64,000 nt of DNA, from assembly GCF_037996765.1 (NCBI RefSeq), contig NZ_JBBNAD010000005.1, positions 156,001-220,000 on the forward strand. The letters are read 5' to 3'. The translations under genes were made by a program, and so were the position numbers. Of this stretch, positions 53,712 through 62,498 are shown piece by piece. Every line of letters begins with the position of its first letter. Position 1 is the first letter of the stretch. The notes beneath the pieces were generated by a model, which worked only from the letters and a program-made list of their open reading frames with translations, searched no databases and was not told where the DNA came from. Source of the stretch: Bdellovibrio sp. GT3. GTDB taxonomy: Bacteria; Bdellovibrionota; Bdellovibrionia; Bdellovibrionales; Bdellovibrionaceae.

Positions 53712-54423
53712 GAATCAAAAACACTCTCCAAATCCTGAAATCATCCGCAGCATGTTCTCTAAAGTTGCTGCAAACTATGACAAAGGCAACAACGTGCTTT
53801 CCATGGGTGTTCACCACTTGTGGAGAAAAAAATTGGTTAAATTCTCTGGCGCAAAACTAGGCGACAGAGTTTTGGACTGCGCCACTGGCACAGGTGACCT
53901 TGCGATTGAATTCAAACAAACTGTGGGTTCTGCAGGTCAAGTGACTGGCACAGACTTCTGCGCAGAGATGCTGATCCCGGCTCCGGGCAAAGCGGCTGAC
54001 AAAGGCCTTGATATCAAGTTTGAACAAGCCGATGTCACTCAGTTGAACTATGCTGATGACTCTTTCGATATCTCTTCCATCTCTTTCGGTATCCGCAATG
54101 TTGGCAACCCGGTAAAAGGTTTGTCCGAGATGGCTCGCGTGACGAAGTCCGGCGGTAAAGTGATGATCCTGGAGTTCGGTCAAGTGAACATCCCGTTGTT
54201 CGGCGCTTTGTACAACTTCTACTCCCAAAACATTCTGCCAAAAATCGGCGGATTGGTGACGGGACAAAAAGATGCTTACGAGTATCTGCAAAAGTCCTCT
54301 GCAGCATTCCCATGCCGCGAGGAGTTTGTGGCGATGATGAATGAGACGGGTGCTTTCTCCAAGTGCGAGTTCATCACATTGACCGGTGGAATTGCGTATA
54401 TCTACAAAGGTACTGTAAAATAG
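53701..54423 (+). CDS. menG: Demethylmenaquinone/demethylubiquinone methyltransferase
   Basis: Adds the ring methyl group in the last menaquinone step (UbiE/MenG family). The 240-residue protein has MFSKVAANYDKGNNVLSMGVHHLWRKK, the SAM loop LDCATGTGDLAIEF, FGIRNVGNPVKGLSEMARVTKSGG, and a terminal LTGGIAYIYKG. In a menaquinone-only neighbourhood MenG is the better name; ubiE is the synonym. It is translated with the DAHP synthase gene (11-base overlap), tying the first and last steps of the route to one message. Confidence 0.95.
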   Translation: MHTENQKHSPNPEIIRSMFSKVAANYDKGNNVLSMGVHHLWRKKLVKFSGAKLGDRVLDCATGTGDLAIEFKQTVGSAGQVTGTDFCAEMLIPAPGKAADKGLDIKFEQADVTQLNYADDSFDISSISFGIRNVGNPVKGLSEMARVTKSGGKVMILEFGQVNIPLFGALYNFYSQNILPKIGGLVTGQKDAYEYLQKSSAAFPCREEFVAMMNETGAFSKCEFITLTGGIAYIYKGTVK

Positions 54424-54451
54424 CTCTCACGCAGCACACAAAAAACTGATT

Positions 54452-54480
54452 AAAAGGCGTTCCCCAGGGACGCCTTTTTT
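54452..54480 (+). terminator. Rho-independent terminator after menG
   Basis: AAAAGGCGT pairs with ACGCCTTTT, extended by CC/GG near the loop, followed by six T residues. It lies 28 bases past the menG stop. Confidence 0.9.
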
Positions 54481-54560
54481 ATTTTGTTTTCATCAACCAC
54501 TTCACATTGACTCCGACCTCAGAAAGTTAAAAAGTAGTCGCACTTTTCAAGGAGTCTAAA

Positions 54561-54995
54561 ATGAAATGGATTATTGCTGCTGTATTGTTTGCAGGTTCTA
54601 CATCTCTTGCAAGTGAGTTCTGCCCTTCTGCTGAAGATTATCAAGCACATGGCTGGGTTGTTCATAACTCTGAGGACTTTGCCAAGCTGGAAAAGACCTT
54701 CGATGCCATGCTGGCTCAGGGCCAAAAAGACGGTCACATCGTTGATGATTTGAGCGGCCACATGGTTGTAAATGACTTGGATAATAAAGAAATCATGCTT
54801 GCTGTGAAGTCCTTTGAAGACCTGCGCACACCTGATTTGGTGATGTATGGTGACCACGCGACTTACACTCACATCGAAACTCAAGAGCGCGTTGAAATTC
54901 GCTGGTTCAACGGCAAAAAGAATGTCGTGATCAACCCCAAGTACATCAAATGCATCACGGGTCAGCCGCCATTTGCTGAAAACGCAATTCTGTAG
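54561..54995 (+). CDS. Small secreted protein of unknown function
   Basis: A 144-residue protein. MKWIIAAVLFAGSTSLA is a signal peptide, cleaved before SEFCPS. Two cysteines (in EFCPS and YIKCITG) could pair at the two ends of the mature chain. The pattern WVVHNSEDFAKLEKTF and a late VEIRWFNGKKNVVINP suggests a small beta-alpha fold, unassigned. An AAGGAG site precedes the ATG and a terminator follows, so it is probably monocistronic. Confidence 0.72.
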   Translation: MKWIIAAVLFAGSTSLASEFCPSAEDYQAHGWVVHNSEDFAKLEKTFDAMLAQGQKDGHIVDDLSGHMVVNDLDNKEIMLAVKSFEDLRTPDLVMYGDHATYTHIETQERVEIRWFNGKKNVVINPKYIKCITGQPPFAENAIL

Positions 54996-55021
54996 TTTTA
55001 AAAATTGAATATATAAAAATA

Positions 55022-55051
55022 AAAAAGGCTGAGTTTATCTCAGCCTTTTTT
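55022..55051. terminator. Bidirectional rho-independent terminator
   Basis: GGCTGAG (55027-55033) pairs with CTCAGCC (55039-55045) around TTTAT, flanked by A and T runs. It serves the small secreted-protein gene (plus) and ilvE (minus, stop at 55075). Confidence 0.9.
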
Positions 55052-55074
55052 ATTTGGTTTCAGCATTCTGAATC

Positions 55075-56139
55075 TTAAGTAAGAGGGGAAATCCAGTTCA
55101 TGGAGTCTGGAATTGTACCCTGCTGGATCCCCGTGATTTCACTGTAAAGCTCGGAGCTTAATGGACCCGTTTCGTTGTTGTTGATAGTCCAGTCTTTCTC
55201 GTTGTAGTGAATCACACCAATCGGAGAAATCACGGCTGCGGTACCAGTACCGAAAGCTTCTTTCAGCTCACCTTTGGACAGGCGCTCGATCACTTCAGTG
55301 ATTGTGATACGTCTTTCAACGATCGGAAGATTTTTCTTCTTAAGAACCTGAATGATCGCATCACGAGTGCCACCGGACAAAATACTGCCGTTCAATGCTG
55401 GAGTCACAATTTCATTATTGAACACAAAGAACGCATTCATGGTGCCGACTTCTTCGATACCCAAGCGCTCCACATCAAGCCACAAAACCTGAGCGTAGCC
55501 CTTCTGTTTGGCCTCCAAAGCGGCCTTCAAGCTGGAAGCGTAGTTCGCCCCTGCCTTCACAGCTCCCAAGCCACCTGGTGCTGCACGAAGATATCTTTCC
55601 TCTGTCCAGATTTTTACGGGCTTAGCGCCCTCAGCGTAATAAGAGCCCACTGGAGACAGCAAAATGAAGAATGTAGTTTCACGGGAAGGACGAACTCCCA
55701 AGAACGCTTCAGTACCGATCAATGTCGGTCGGATGTACAAGGACGTGCCTTTTTGATGAGGAATCCAACGCTCGTCAACTTTAGTAAGCTCATGCAGACC
55801 CTGCATGAAAAGCTCCATAGGAGGCGCTTCCAAGCACATGCGTTCCGCGCCCTCTGCCAGGCGATGATAGTTGAACTCAGGACGGAAGAAGACCACACGG
55901 CCGTCGTTTTGGCGGAAGGCTTTCATCCCTTCAAACAACGCTTGTCCGTAGTGCAATACCGAAGCTCCCGGATCCACAGAAAGCGGACCATAGGGAACGA
56001 TAGAAGCCTCAAACCAACCCTTGCCTTCAGCATACTTGGCCACAAACATGTGGTCTGTGAAGTATTGACCAAATCCAAGTTGGTCAGAGGGTGGAAGAGC
56101 TTTCGGCGAAGTCACAAGCGTCGTAGAGATATTTGTCAT
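55075..56139 (-). CDS. ilvE: Branched-chain amino acid aminotransferase
   Basis: A 354-residue fold-type IV PLP transaminase for Leu, Ile and Val. LHYGQALFEGMKAF is the N-terminal signature; the PLP lysine is in GAVKAGANYASSLKA; IEEVGTMNAFFV and the terminal GTGTAAVISPIG confirm the class. The length fits the longer eukaryote-like bacterial form. I chose ATG 56139 (MTNISTTLVTSPK); the longer reading begins with TTG and lacks support. No other branched-chain genes are near, so its place between menG and menB is probably chance or transaminase supply. Confidence 0.93.
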   Translation of the reverse strand: MTNISTTLVTSPKALPPSDQLGFGQYFTDHMFVAKYAEGKGWFEASIVPYGPLSVDPGASVLHYGQALFEGMKAFRQNDGRVVFFRPEFNYHRLAEGAERMCLEAPPMELFMQGLHELTKVDERWIPHQKGTSLYIRPTLIGTEAFLGVRPSRETTFFILLSPVGSYYAEGAKPVKIWTEERYLRAAPGGLGAVKAGANYASSLKAALEAKQKGYAQVLWLDVERLGIEEVGTMNAFFVFNNEIVTPALNGSILSGGTRDAIIQVLKKKNLPIVERRITITEVIERLSKGELKEAFGTGTAAVISPIGVIHYNEKDWTINNNETGPLSSELYSEITGIQQGTIPDSMNWISPLT

Positions 56140-56212
56140 GGAATTGTGGTACCTAATTTCAACCGATGGGTCAAACCTCAGGGCCAATGAAAATGAATTT
56201 CGGCAGTTTTTT

Positions 56213-56431
56213 CTATGCGAGCATCACTAAGAAATAGACGCCAGGCCCCACCAATGGGGCCATTCCACCCAATTGATCCAATTGACGGTGATTTAAACCC
56301 ACATCTTGTTTATTTTGAGTCTCTGTCTGAGGTTCCGGTGGTTTTGGCGGAGGAATTTTTGGCTGCTCCCGAGTTGGGCAACCCGAGATAAAAAGCGTCA
56401 TAAAAAGAAGGAGGAGACAACGCCGTTTCAT
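56213..56431 (-). CDS. Small lipoprotein with a proline-rich segment
   Basis: A 72-residue protein. MKRRCLLLLFMTLFISGC gives lipobox Cys18. A Pro-rich stretch (IPPPKPPEP, about 26-34) is followed by a polar part and a hydrophobic C-terminal end (VGPGVYFLVMLA) that could enter a membrane. AGGAGG lies near the ATG. No family known; small lipoproteins of this style often bridge membrane and wall. Real gene status rests on the ribosome site and signal. Confidence 0.6.
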   Translation of the reverse strand: MKRRCLLLLFMTLFISGCPTREQPKIPPPKPPEPQTETQNKQDVGLNHRQLDQLGGMAPLVGPGVYFLVMLA

Positions 56432-56506
56432 GGCTTTATTCTCCTCCCACTAAATAAAAATTTGTACCTAATTCAGTCTGTTTTTTAAAAGCCCTCTAAG
56501 AGCTTC

Positions 56507-57406
56507 TTAGTAGTGCCAAGGGAACTTGGAGAAGTCGCGATCGCGTTTCTCGACGAAAGCTCCGCGGCCTTCGACTGCTTCTTCAGTACCGTAAGCCAGT
56601 CTGGTTGCCTCACCTGCAAACAATTGCTGTCCCACCAGACCATCATCGATCATGTTGAAACCGAACTTCAGCATGCGCATTGCGGTTGGACTTTTCGTGT
56701 TCATTTCAGCAGCCCACTCCAAAGCAACCTTCTCAAGATCCTTGTGAGGAATAACGGCGTTCACCATACCCATCTCAAATGCCTCTTGTGCCGAGTAGTT
56801 ACGACCCAGGAAGAAGATTTCACGAGCACGTTTTTGACCCACCATACGAGCCAGATATGCAGAACCGTAACCACTGTCGAAGCTTGCCACATCCGGATCC
56901 GTTTGTTTGAAGATCGCGTGTTCTTTGCTGGCCAAAGTCAGATCGCAGACCACATGAAGTGAATGACCACCACCCACAGCCCAGCCTGGCACAACAGCCA
57001 CAACAATCTTAGGCATGAAGCGAATCAAACGTTGAACTTCCAGGATATGCAAACGACCCAAGCGAGCAAGGTCCGCTTTACCAGCAGCTTCCTTGTCCTC
57101 ATACTTGTAGCCATCTTTACCGCGAATGCGTTGATCGCCACCGGAACAGAACGCCCAGCCGGCATCTTTCGGTGAAGGACCATTTCCGGTGATCAACACC
57201 ACACCCACATCAGGAGTCACGCGAGCGTGCTCTAGGGCGATATAAAGTTCGTCCACTGTTTGCGGGCGGAAAGCATTGCGCACTTCAGGACGATTGAAGG
57301 CAATACGAACCGTGCCCTGATCTTTAGCGCGATGATAAGTAATGTCTTTGAAATCAAAACCAGGAACTTCCGTCCACCATTCAGGTGTGAAAATATCAGA
57401 AACCAT
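56507..57406 (-). CDS. menB: 1,4-dihydroxy-2-naphthoyl-CoA synthase
   Basis: Ring-closing crotonase-fold enzyme of menaquinone synthesis. The 299-residue protein has ITYHRAKDQGTVRIAFNRPEVRNAFRP, the oxyanion/active-site SGGDQRIRGKDGYKY, VPGWAVGGGHSLHVVCDLTLAS and the FDSGYGSAYLARMVGQKRAREIFF block, all typical of MenB. It is the last gene of the aro-men operon, 10 bases beyond aroC. menC and menE, which make its substrate, are not in the window. Confidence 0.96.
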   Translation of the reverse strand: MVSDIFTPEWWTEVPGFDFKDITYHRAKDQGTVRIAFNRPEVRNAFRPQTVDELYIALEHARVTPDVGVVLITGNGPSPKDAGWAFCSGGDQRIRGKDGYKYEDKEAAGKADLARLGRLHILEVQRLIRFMPKIVVAVVPGWAVGGGHSLHVVCDLTLASKEHAIFKQTDPDVASFDSGYGSAYLARMVGQKRAREIFFLGRNYSAQEAFEMGMVNAVIPHKDLEKVALEWAAEMNTKSPTAMRMLKFGFNMIDDGLVGQQLFAGEATRLAYGTEEAVEGRGAFVEKRDRDFSKFPWHY

Positions 57407-57416
57407 AATTGCCCCT

Positions 57417-58445
57417 TTAGAGTTTGTCTGTTTTAGCCCAGAGGTAGTGGTCTGCCAATACCAGCCATGTCATGGCCTCCAGGACCGGGATTGCGCGTGT
57501 CACTATGCACGGATCGTGACGACCTTTTTTTGCCACATCCAAAATCGAACTGGTTGGCTTAAACGAAACTCTTAATAAAATATCCTCGCCTGTCGAGATG
57601 CCGCCGCGAATACCGCCATAGACATCCTGATGACCCTGATGGAAATCAGTGCCCGGCACTTTCACGGACTCAAAACCCAAACCCAGCTCAAATCCGTTGG
57701 TCGCACCAACGCTCATGAAAGCCTGAGCCAGATCAGACTTTAATTTATGGAATACCGGTTGCCCCAAAGAGGCCGGTGGAGCCTGAATCAGGATTTCAGC
57801 GATGCCCCCGTAACTATCACCGCTTTCCTGGGCTTTCTTTAGCAGATCAGCCACTTGCTGATCGTCTTTTGAGGGAAATCTTGCCTGAAAGGAATCCACA
57901 TTAACATTCTTAACGTTCTTGCGATCCGCATCCGACAAATCTATGGGACCAATCTGCGAAGCATAACCAATCACTTTGGTGCGCGAACTGACTTCGGTCA
58001 TCAGCATTTTCGCCACAGCACCTGCCATGACTCGCGAAACGGTTTCACGTCCTGACGAACGGCCGCCACCGCGATGATCACTGTGACCGAATTTATTTTT
58101 CCACATATCATCCGCGTGCCCGGCCCGTGGTGCTTTTTGAATTTTTTCATAATCCTGAGAACGTGCATCCTGATTGCGAACGATAATGGCAATCGGAGTT
58201 CCCAAGGTTTTCCCATCGAAAACACCGCTCAGAACTTCCGCCTGATCAGATTCCTGACGACCGGAAACGATTTGCCCGGAGCCATGATGACCCGGTCTGC
58301 GTCTTTCCAGTTCCCGAGTCAAAACTTCAGAATCAAAGTGCACGCCCGCTGGACAGCCATCGATCAAAACACCAAGTGCAGTTCCATGACTCTCTCCAAA
58401 AGAGGTCATCGTAAATCGCGATCCAAACTGATTAGCTGAACTCAT
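57417..58445 (-). CDS. aroC: Chorismate synthase
   Basis: Converts EPSP to chorismate using reduced FMN. The 342-residue protein begins MSSANQFGSRFTMTSFGESHGTALG, with the FGESHG signature, then RRRPGHHGSGQ, the GRSSGRETVSRVMAGAVAKML block and RHDPCIVTRAIPVLEAM. ATG 58445 follows GCGAGGA; the upstream codons of the frame are part of aroKDE. It overlaps aroKDE by four bases and precedes menB. Confidence 0.97.
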   Translation of the reverse strand: MSSANQFGSRFTMTSFGESHGTALGVLIDGCPAGVHFDSEVLTRELERRRPGHHGSGQIVSGRQESDQAEVLSGVFDGKTLGTPIAIIVRNQDARSQDYEKIQKAPRAGHADDMWKNKFGHSDHRGGGRSSGRETVSRVMAGAVAKMLMTEVSSRTKVIGYASQIGPIDLSDADRKNVKNVNVDSFQARFPSKDDQQVADLLKKAQESGDSYGGIAEILIQAPPASLGQPVFHKLKSDLAQAFMSVGATNGFELGLGFESVKVPGTDFHQGHQDVYGGIRGGISTGEDILLRVSFKPTSSILDVAKKGRHDPCIVTRAIPVLEAMTWLVLADHYLWAKTDKL

Positions 58446-60268
58446 GCTTTTTCCTCGCACTCTTTCCAAAACATTCTTTGTTGCTGTGCCTGAGCCACGA
58501 ACATCTTCAATCCGGACTCATAATTGGCCTTGGCTAGTTGGGCATACTCGCGCCCCACGGAGTCTTCTTTGTAATTTAAATCAAATATCATAGCCGGCGT
58601 CCAGTCAGCCGGTGGCATGTAGGTATCATCCACTCTGGGAGCCGCCCAAATAACCACCTTCGGATTTAAGCCGTCTGCGGACTCAGATCCTTCGCGCAAC
58701 TCCCCGGTTCGAGCCGAGTAATAGTTTGCGTGCGGAAGAACTTTTTCAATCATCGGAAGCGTTCCACCCCCGCCCCACACTGCAATCTCTTTTTGCAGCG
58801 GCGCCAGCATTCCCACTCCCTCGATAAGTTCGACAAAACCCGCTTCATCCGTGGAGGTTCCCATCCACTTGGAAGTTTTTTTATTGAAGTACAAAGTGTT
58901 CACTGCAGGAAGTGTCGGATGGTAGCACCATCTGGCCGCGCGCTCTTTGTGGGGCGAGGTCACAGCTGCATACTGCAATCCCAACTCCTGCAGAATCGGC
59001 ATCGCCACATCCCACTCTTCACGGGAAATACGAATTGCAAATACCGGCAGGTTCCGTGATGCAAAAAAATCTGAATGCTCGACGGGAGTAAAGCTGTGAA
59101 CGACCGGATCCCCCAAAACCGCGGCAAAACTTTTCGCTGCTGCTGGAGTCATCATCCAATGAAATAAACTTGGCTGGTCACCAGCACTGCCTTGGCCCTC
59201 GCGCCAGAAGTTGATCATCTGACGGCCTTTTTGCAACAAACGGTACCAGGCCCAGCGACCATCCTTTGAACGCGGCAGGAAGCTGCGGGAATCATCCTGC
59301 TCCTGTTGCCATTTGTGCAAACGCTGCAGATCCGAAAAGCTTTCAATCAACGGAGCGAACTTAAGATGGCCCACTTCATTCTCGAGTTTTTGCAAATCAA
59401 AAAGATGAACACTTTCGTGGGCGGATAAAATAATTTTCTCTTTTGGCAGGCGATCCAGAACATCCGTCGGCACACCCAGTTCCAGCGGCCAGTCGATCCA
59501 CGAGGCTTTTTGCAGAATAAACTGCGCCTTCTCTGAGTTCCACCAATCCGCGCGGTCTTTCACTGCACGGAAAGAGAAAACGATTTTCTCCTCCGGCATC
59601 GCCTGGATGAACTGCAAAATCTGGTCTTCATTCAGAAAGTCATCGCGCAATTCAAAATAATCCACACCCCGGCCAGCATAGCGCTTTTTGAAAAGTTCAA
59701 AGCGCTGAGCTTTTTTAAAAATCGAGGATTCCACGGTGATGGCACCGGTGACGTTATGTAATTGACCGGAAAGGATCCGTCTTTCCAGCCCCAGCACCTG
59801 ATGATGATGCTCGAAGATTCCTTCCGGCATCAAATACACTTCATCAGCGACTTCCTGGTAGCGAACCTCACGAGGGCTGGCGCGCTTGATATACTCCTGC
59901 AACGGTGACATATCCGGATTCAAACGAGGTCTGTTTAAAAAAATCCGGCCGTCCAAGTCGGTTTGCCGCTTTACCCATAAAACATGCAAATCCGCAGGTA
60001 CAGTCGTCACATCAAAGCCCGCACCCAAGACTAAAAAAATATCGCGATAAGGTTTTTGCAACACTTCCAGGAAAATTTGTTTTTCCATTTCCCGAAAATA
60101 GGCTTCCCCGTGCTCCAAAAACAATTCGCGAATGGTTTTACCTATGCGCTTTTCGATCTCATCATCCAAATCCAAATAGGCAACTTCCGGATGGGACATG
60201 GTCAACTGCATGCGCTTGACCAAATCAGTTTTTCCCGTGCCGCGATGACCGATGATGAGTGTGATCAT
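58442..60268 (-). CDS. Trifunctional shikimate kinase / 3-dehydroquinate dehydratase / shikimate dehydrogenase (AroK-AroD-AroE)
   Basis: One 608-residue polypeptide with three domains. Residues 1-165 are shikimate kinase: P-loop GHRGTGKT (7-14), DLDDEIEK, the GEAYFREMEK segment and an LNRPRL lid. About 172-330 resembles type-I dehydroquinate dehydratase: DYFELRDD, SFRAV, catalytic His284 in LSAHES and Schiff-base Lys303 in HLKFAPLIESFSDL. From about 380 is shikimate dehydrogenase: GDPVVHSFTPVEHS, Lys441 in TSPHKE, AVNTL, Asp474 in GTSTDEAGF and NADP loop VWGGGGTLP. It would perform steps 3, 4 and 5 of the pathway, resembling part of fungal AROM. Overlaps aroA and aroC by four bases each. Confidence 0.87.
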   Translation of the reverse strand: MITLIIGHRGTGKTDLVKRMQLTMSHPEVAYLDLDDEIEKRIGKTIRELFLEHGEAYFREMEKQIFLEVLQKPYRDIFLVLGAGFDVTTVPADLHVLWVKRQTDLDGRIFLNRPRLNPDMSPLQEYIKRASPREVRYQEVADEVYLMPEGIFEHHHQVLGLERRILSGQLHNVTGAITVESSIFKKAQRFELFKKRYAGRGVDYFELRDDFLNEDQILQFIQAMPEEKIVFSFRAVKDRADWWNSEKAQFILQKASWIDWPLELGVPTDVLDRLPKEKIILSAHESVHLFDLQKLENEVGHLKFAPLIESFSDLQRLHKWQQEQDDSRSFLPRSKDGRWAWYRLLQKGRQMINFWREGQGSAGDQPSLFHWMMTPAAAKSFAAVLGDPVVHSFTPVEHSDFFASRNLPVFAIRISREEWDVAMPILQELGLQYAAVTSPHKERAARWCYHPTLPAVNTLYFNKKTSKWMGTSTDEAGFVELIEGVGMLAPLQKEIAVWGGGGTLPMIEKVLPHANYYSARTGELREGSESADGLNPKVVIWAAPRVDDTYMPPADWTPAMIFDLNYKEDSVGREYAQLAKANYESGLKMFVAQAQQQRMFWKECEEKA

Positions 60269-61443
60269 GGTTTGATTCCAATCATGTCCCAGAATTCCGG
60301 GAAGCTTTTATTGATGGCCTCTGGATGCTGAATTTGAATTTGGTGACCTTTTAATTTCATCAAAACCGCAGCCATCACCATGCGATGGTCCTCGTCAGGA
60401 TTGAAAACGACACCTTTTTTCAGAGATTGTTGTGGATTACCATGTATTATCATGCCGTCCTCCAAAACCTCGTGCTGAATGCCCAACAAAGTTAACAGGT
60501 CCGCCACTTTTGCGATGCGGTTTGATTCCTTGGCCACCAGTTGCGGAGCACCATGCAATTTGGAGGTGCCTTCAGCACAGCTGCACACAACCGCCAACAC
60601 AGGAAATAAATCCGGGCATTGAAACAAGTTCCACTCCACAGCTTTTAAATGCTGAGGCTTTCTGACTGTTAACGTTCTTCCATCCAGATCAACCTGCGCG
60701 CCCATTTTTTTGAAGATATCCACAAACACCTTGTCCGGTTGTTGTGTTTGTTCAGGATAGTTTTCGATCACCGATTCACCGGCAAGCACACCGGCCGCAG
60801 CCATCGTGAACATCGAACTCATGTCGGCTTCCACGTCGAACGACAATTTTTCCAGACGCTGTCCCATAGGAACCAGATACCCCGTCGGAGTCTGCTTGAT
60901 CCGAAGACCCATCTTTTTAAGCATTTCCAACGTCAGCAGAAAATAACTCTCAGAAACTTTATTGCCCACCAATTGAAATTCCAAATCGAAATCCAGCAGC
61001 CATGAATTTAAAATCAAAGCTGATGCATATTGAGAGGATTCCGTCGTGTCGACTTTGATCACGCGGTTTTTAAACTTTTTCCAGCCTTCGCTGACGATAT
61101 GCATTTCATTTTTTTTGATCTGCGCCTGAATCCCCAGCTGTTGCAACAAATCAATCAAACCATGCTGAGGGCGCGACATCAGGCGAGGAGTTCCTTTTAA
61201 AACATGCACGCCGCGAACACGGGAAGCCCGCAAGGCCATGAACCGGAAAGTGGTCCCACCCTCACCGCAATCAATGCGACTGCGTTCTTTGATTCCCTTC
61301 AGTCCTTCACGCATAAAGCGCACATCATCGCAATCCGCGAATCCGTGCAAATCCAAAACCGGAAAATAACTTTTAACAATCAATGCGCGATTGAAAACGG
61401 ATTTGGAACCAGGAATGCTCCCTTGAAAACGAAAATCAGCCAT
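60265..61443 (-). CDS. aroA: 3-phosphoshikimate 1-carboxyvinyltransferase (EPSP synthase)
   Basis: Adds the enolpyruvyl group from PEP to shikimate-3-phosphate. The 392-residue protein is shorter than the usual 420-440. Present: GSIPGSKSVFNRAL at the start, CDDVRFMREGL, GEGGTTFRFM (normally GNAGT), RPQHGLIDLLQQLG, SSQYASALIL, DMSSMFTMAAAG, KESNRIAKVADLL and DEDHRMVMAAVL. The Asn-Ala to Glu-Gly change in the PEP loop and the short length mark a divergent form. ATG 61443 has GAGGAG five bases upstream; the GTG at 61458 is less likely. Confidence 0.9.
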   Translation of the reverse strand: MADFRFQGSIPGSKSVFNRALIVKSYFPVLDLHGFADCDDVRFMREGLKGIKERSRIDCGEGGTTFRFMALRASRVRGVHVLKGTPRLMSRPQHGLIDLLQQLGIQAQIKKNEMHIVSEGWKKFKNRVIKVDTTESSQYASALILNSWLLDFDLEFQLVGNKVSESYFLLTLEMLKKMGLRIKQTPTGYLVPMGQRLEKLSFDVEADMSSMFTMAAAGVLAGESVIENYPEQTQQPDKVFVDIFKKMGAQVDLDGRTLTVRKPQHLKAVEWNLFQCPDLFPVLAVVCSCAEGTSKLHGAPQLVAKESNRIAKVADLLTLLGIQHEVLEDGMIIHGNPQQSLKKGVVFNPDEDHRMVMAAVLMKLKGHQIQIQHPEAINKSFPEFWDMIGIKP

Positions 61444-62491
61444 GAAGCTCCTCTTCACGCTGACGACAAAGCTCGATCAACAGATCGTCCACTGTCACTT
61501 CCTGAATGACCGTTTTTCCCGGATTTTTAACAAAAACAAAACGCAGCGTTGCCGCTTTCGTTTTCTTTTTATCACTTAACAACAAACGACGGTATTCCTT
61601 AAGGTCAGAGCTTTTTACTGAAATCAGATCATCCCGCAATGGAGACAACAAGAACCCCATCACCGGCTCACCGTAAAGACGAGACGCATCGGCGGGCTTC
61701 ATGATTTTTTTCTGCACACTGAAGCGCAGGGCAAAATCCAAACCGTAATTGATGGCAATTCCATGCGGGAGTTCGTAATGGCTTTCAAGCACATGGCCGA
61801 TGGTATGCCCCAGGTTCAGGACATGACGAATTCCCTTTTTCTCATGGGGATCTTTTGCAACCACTTTGTATTTTGCGTGAACGGCCGCTTCCAGATGCTT
61901 CCACAAAGTTTTGGAGTTCATCTGTTTTTCTTTCGCCAACGAAGACCAAAGCTTACCGCCCTCGATCAGGGAAATTTTAATCAACTCACCAAAGCCCTCA
62001 AAGGCGCGGGCTTCCGGTTGGGCCATCAGCACAGAGCGAACCATGATAATCTGATCTGCAGGATAAAAAGTCCCGATCTGATTCTTGGCTCCACCAACAT
62101 TAAGAGCTGTCTTGCCACCGTGAGCTGAATCAATGGCCGCCAGCCAGGTGCTGGGAATATTAATCAGGCGCACACCGCGCTTCAAAATACTGGCAACAAA
62201 GCCACCAAAATCCCCAACACTTCCCCCACCCACGACCACGACAGTCAGCTTCTTCACTGAGGTCTGCTCGGTCAACTTAGTGATCGCTTTGATATGGCGG
62301 GGAAACTGTTCGATATCTTTTAGGTGCTCGCCGGCTTTCACCGGATACTTTAAGGAAATCCCTTTCGCCCATTTTCTGAACGACGGGGATTTTTGCGCCA
62401 GGATCTGATCGTAAATCAGAAGAATTTCCTCCCCCAGCTTTTTTACCGGGGGAAGTTCGTTGGAAAAAACAAGCGTGCTTTGTAACTTCAT
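61436..62491 (-). CDS. aroB: 3-dehydroquinate synthase
   Basis: Cyclises DAHP to 3-dehydroquinate with NAD and zinc. In the 351-residue protein: GGGSVGDFGGFVASILKRG (88-106), IPSTWLAAIDSAHGGKTALNV with Lys127, metal ligands in FGELIKISLIEG and in NLGHTIGHVLES and LPHGIAINYG. The usual IPTTLLAQVDSSVGGKTG motif is altered to PSTWLAAIDSAHGGKTA. No strong ribosome site precedes it, and it follows the coiled-coil gene by seven bases, suggesting translational coupling. It overlaps aroA by eight bases. Confidence 0.93.
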   Translation of the reverse strand: MKLQSTLVFSNELPPVKKLGEEILLIYDQILAQKSPSFRKWAKGISLKYPVKAGEHLKDIEQFPRHIKAITKLTEQTSVKKLTVVVVGGGSVGDFGGFVASILKRGVRLINIPSTWLAAIDSAHGGKTALNVGGAKNQIGTFYPADQIIMVRSVLMAQPEARAFEGFGELIKISLIEGGKLWSSLAKEKQMNSKTLWKHLEAAVHAKYKVVAKDPHEKKGIRHVLNLGHTIGHVLESHYELPHGIAINYGLDFALRFSVQKKIMKPADASRLYGEPVMGFLLSPLRDDLISVKSSDLKEYRRLLLSDKKKTKAATLRFVFVKNPGKTVIQEVTVDDLLIELCRQREEELHG

Positions 62492-62498
62492 TTTAAGA

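Noticed and set aside
55207-56190. 327-codon open frame on the plus strand opposite ilvE
   Set aside because: It is the antisense of a clear ilvE, with no ribosome site and a composition rich in Cys, His and Arg typical of antisense frames.
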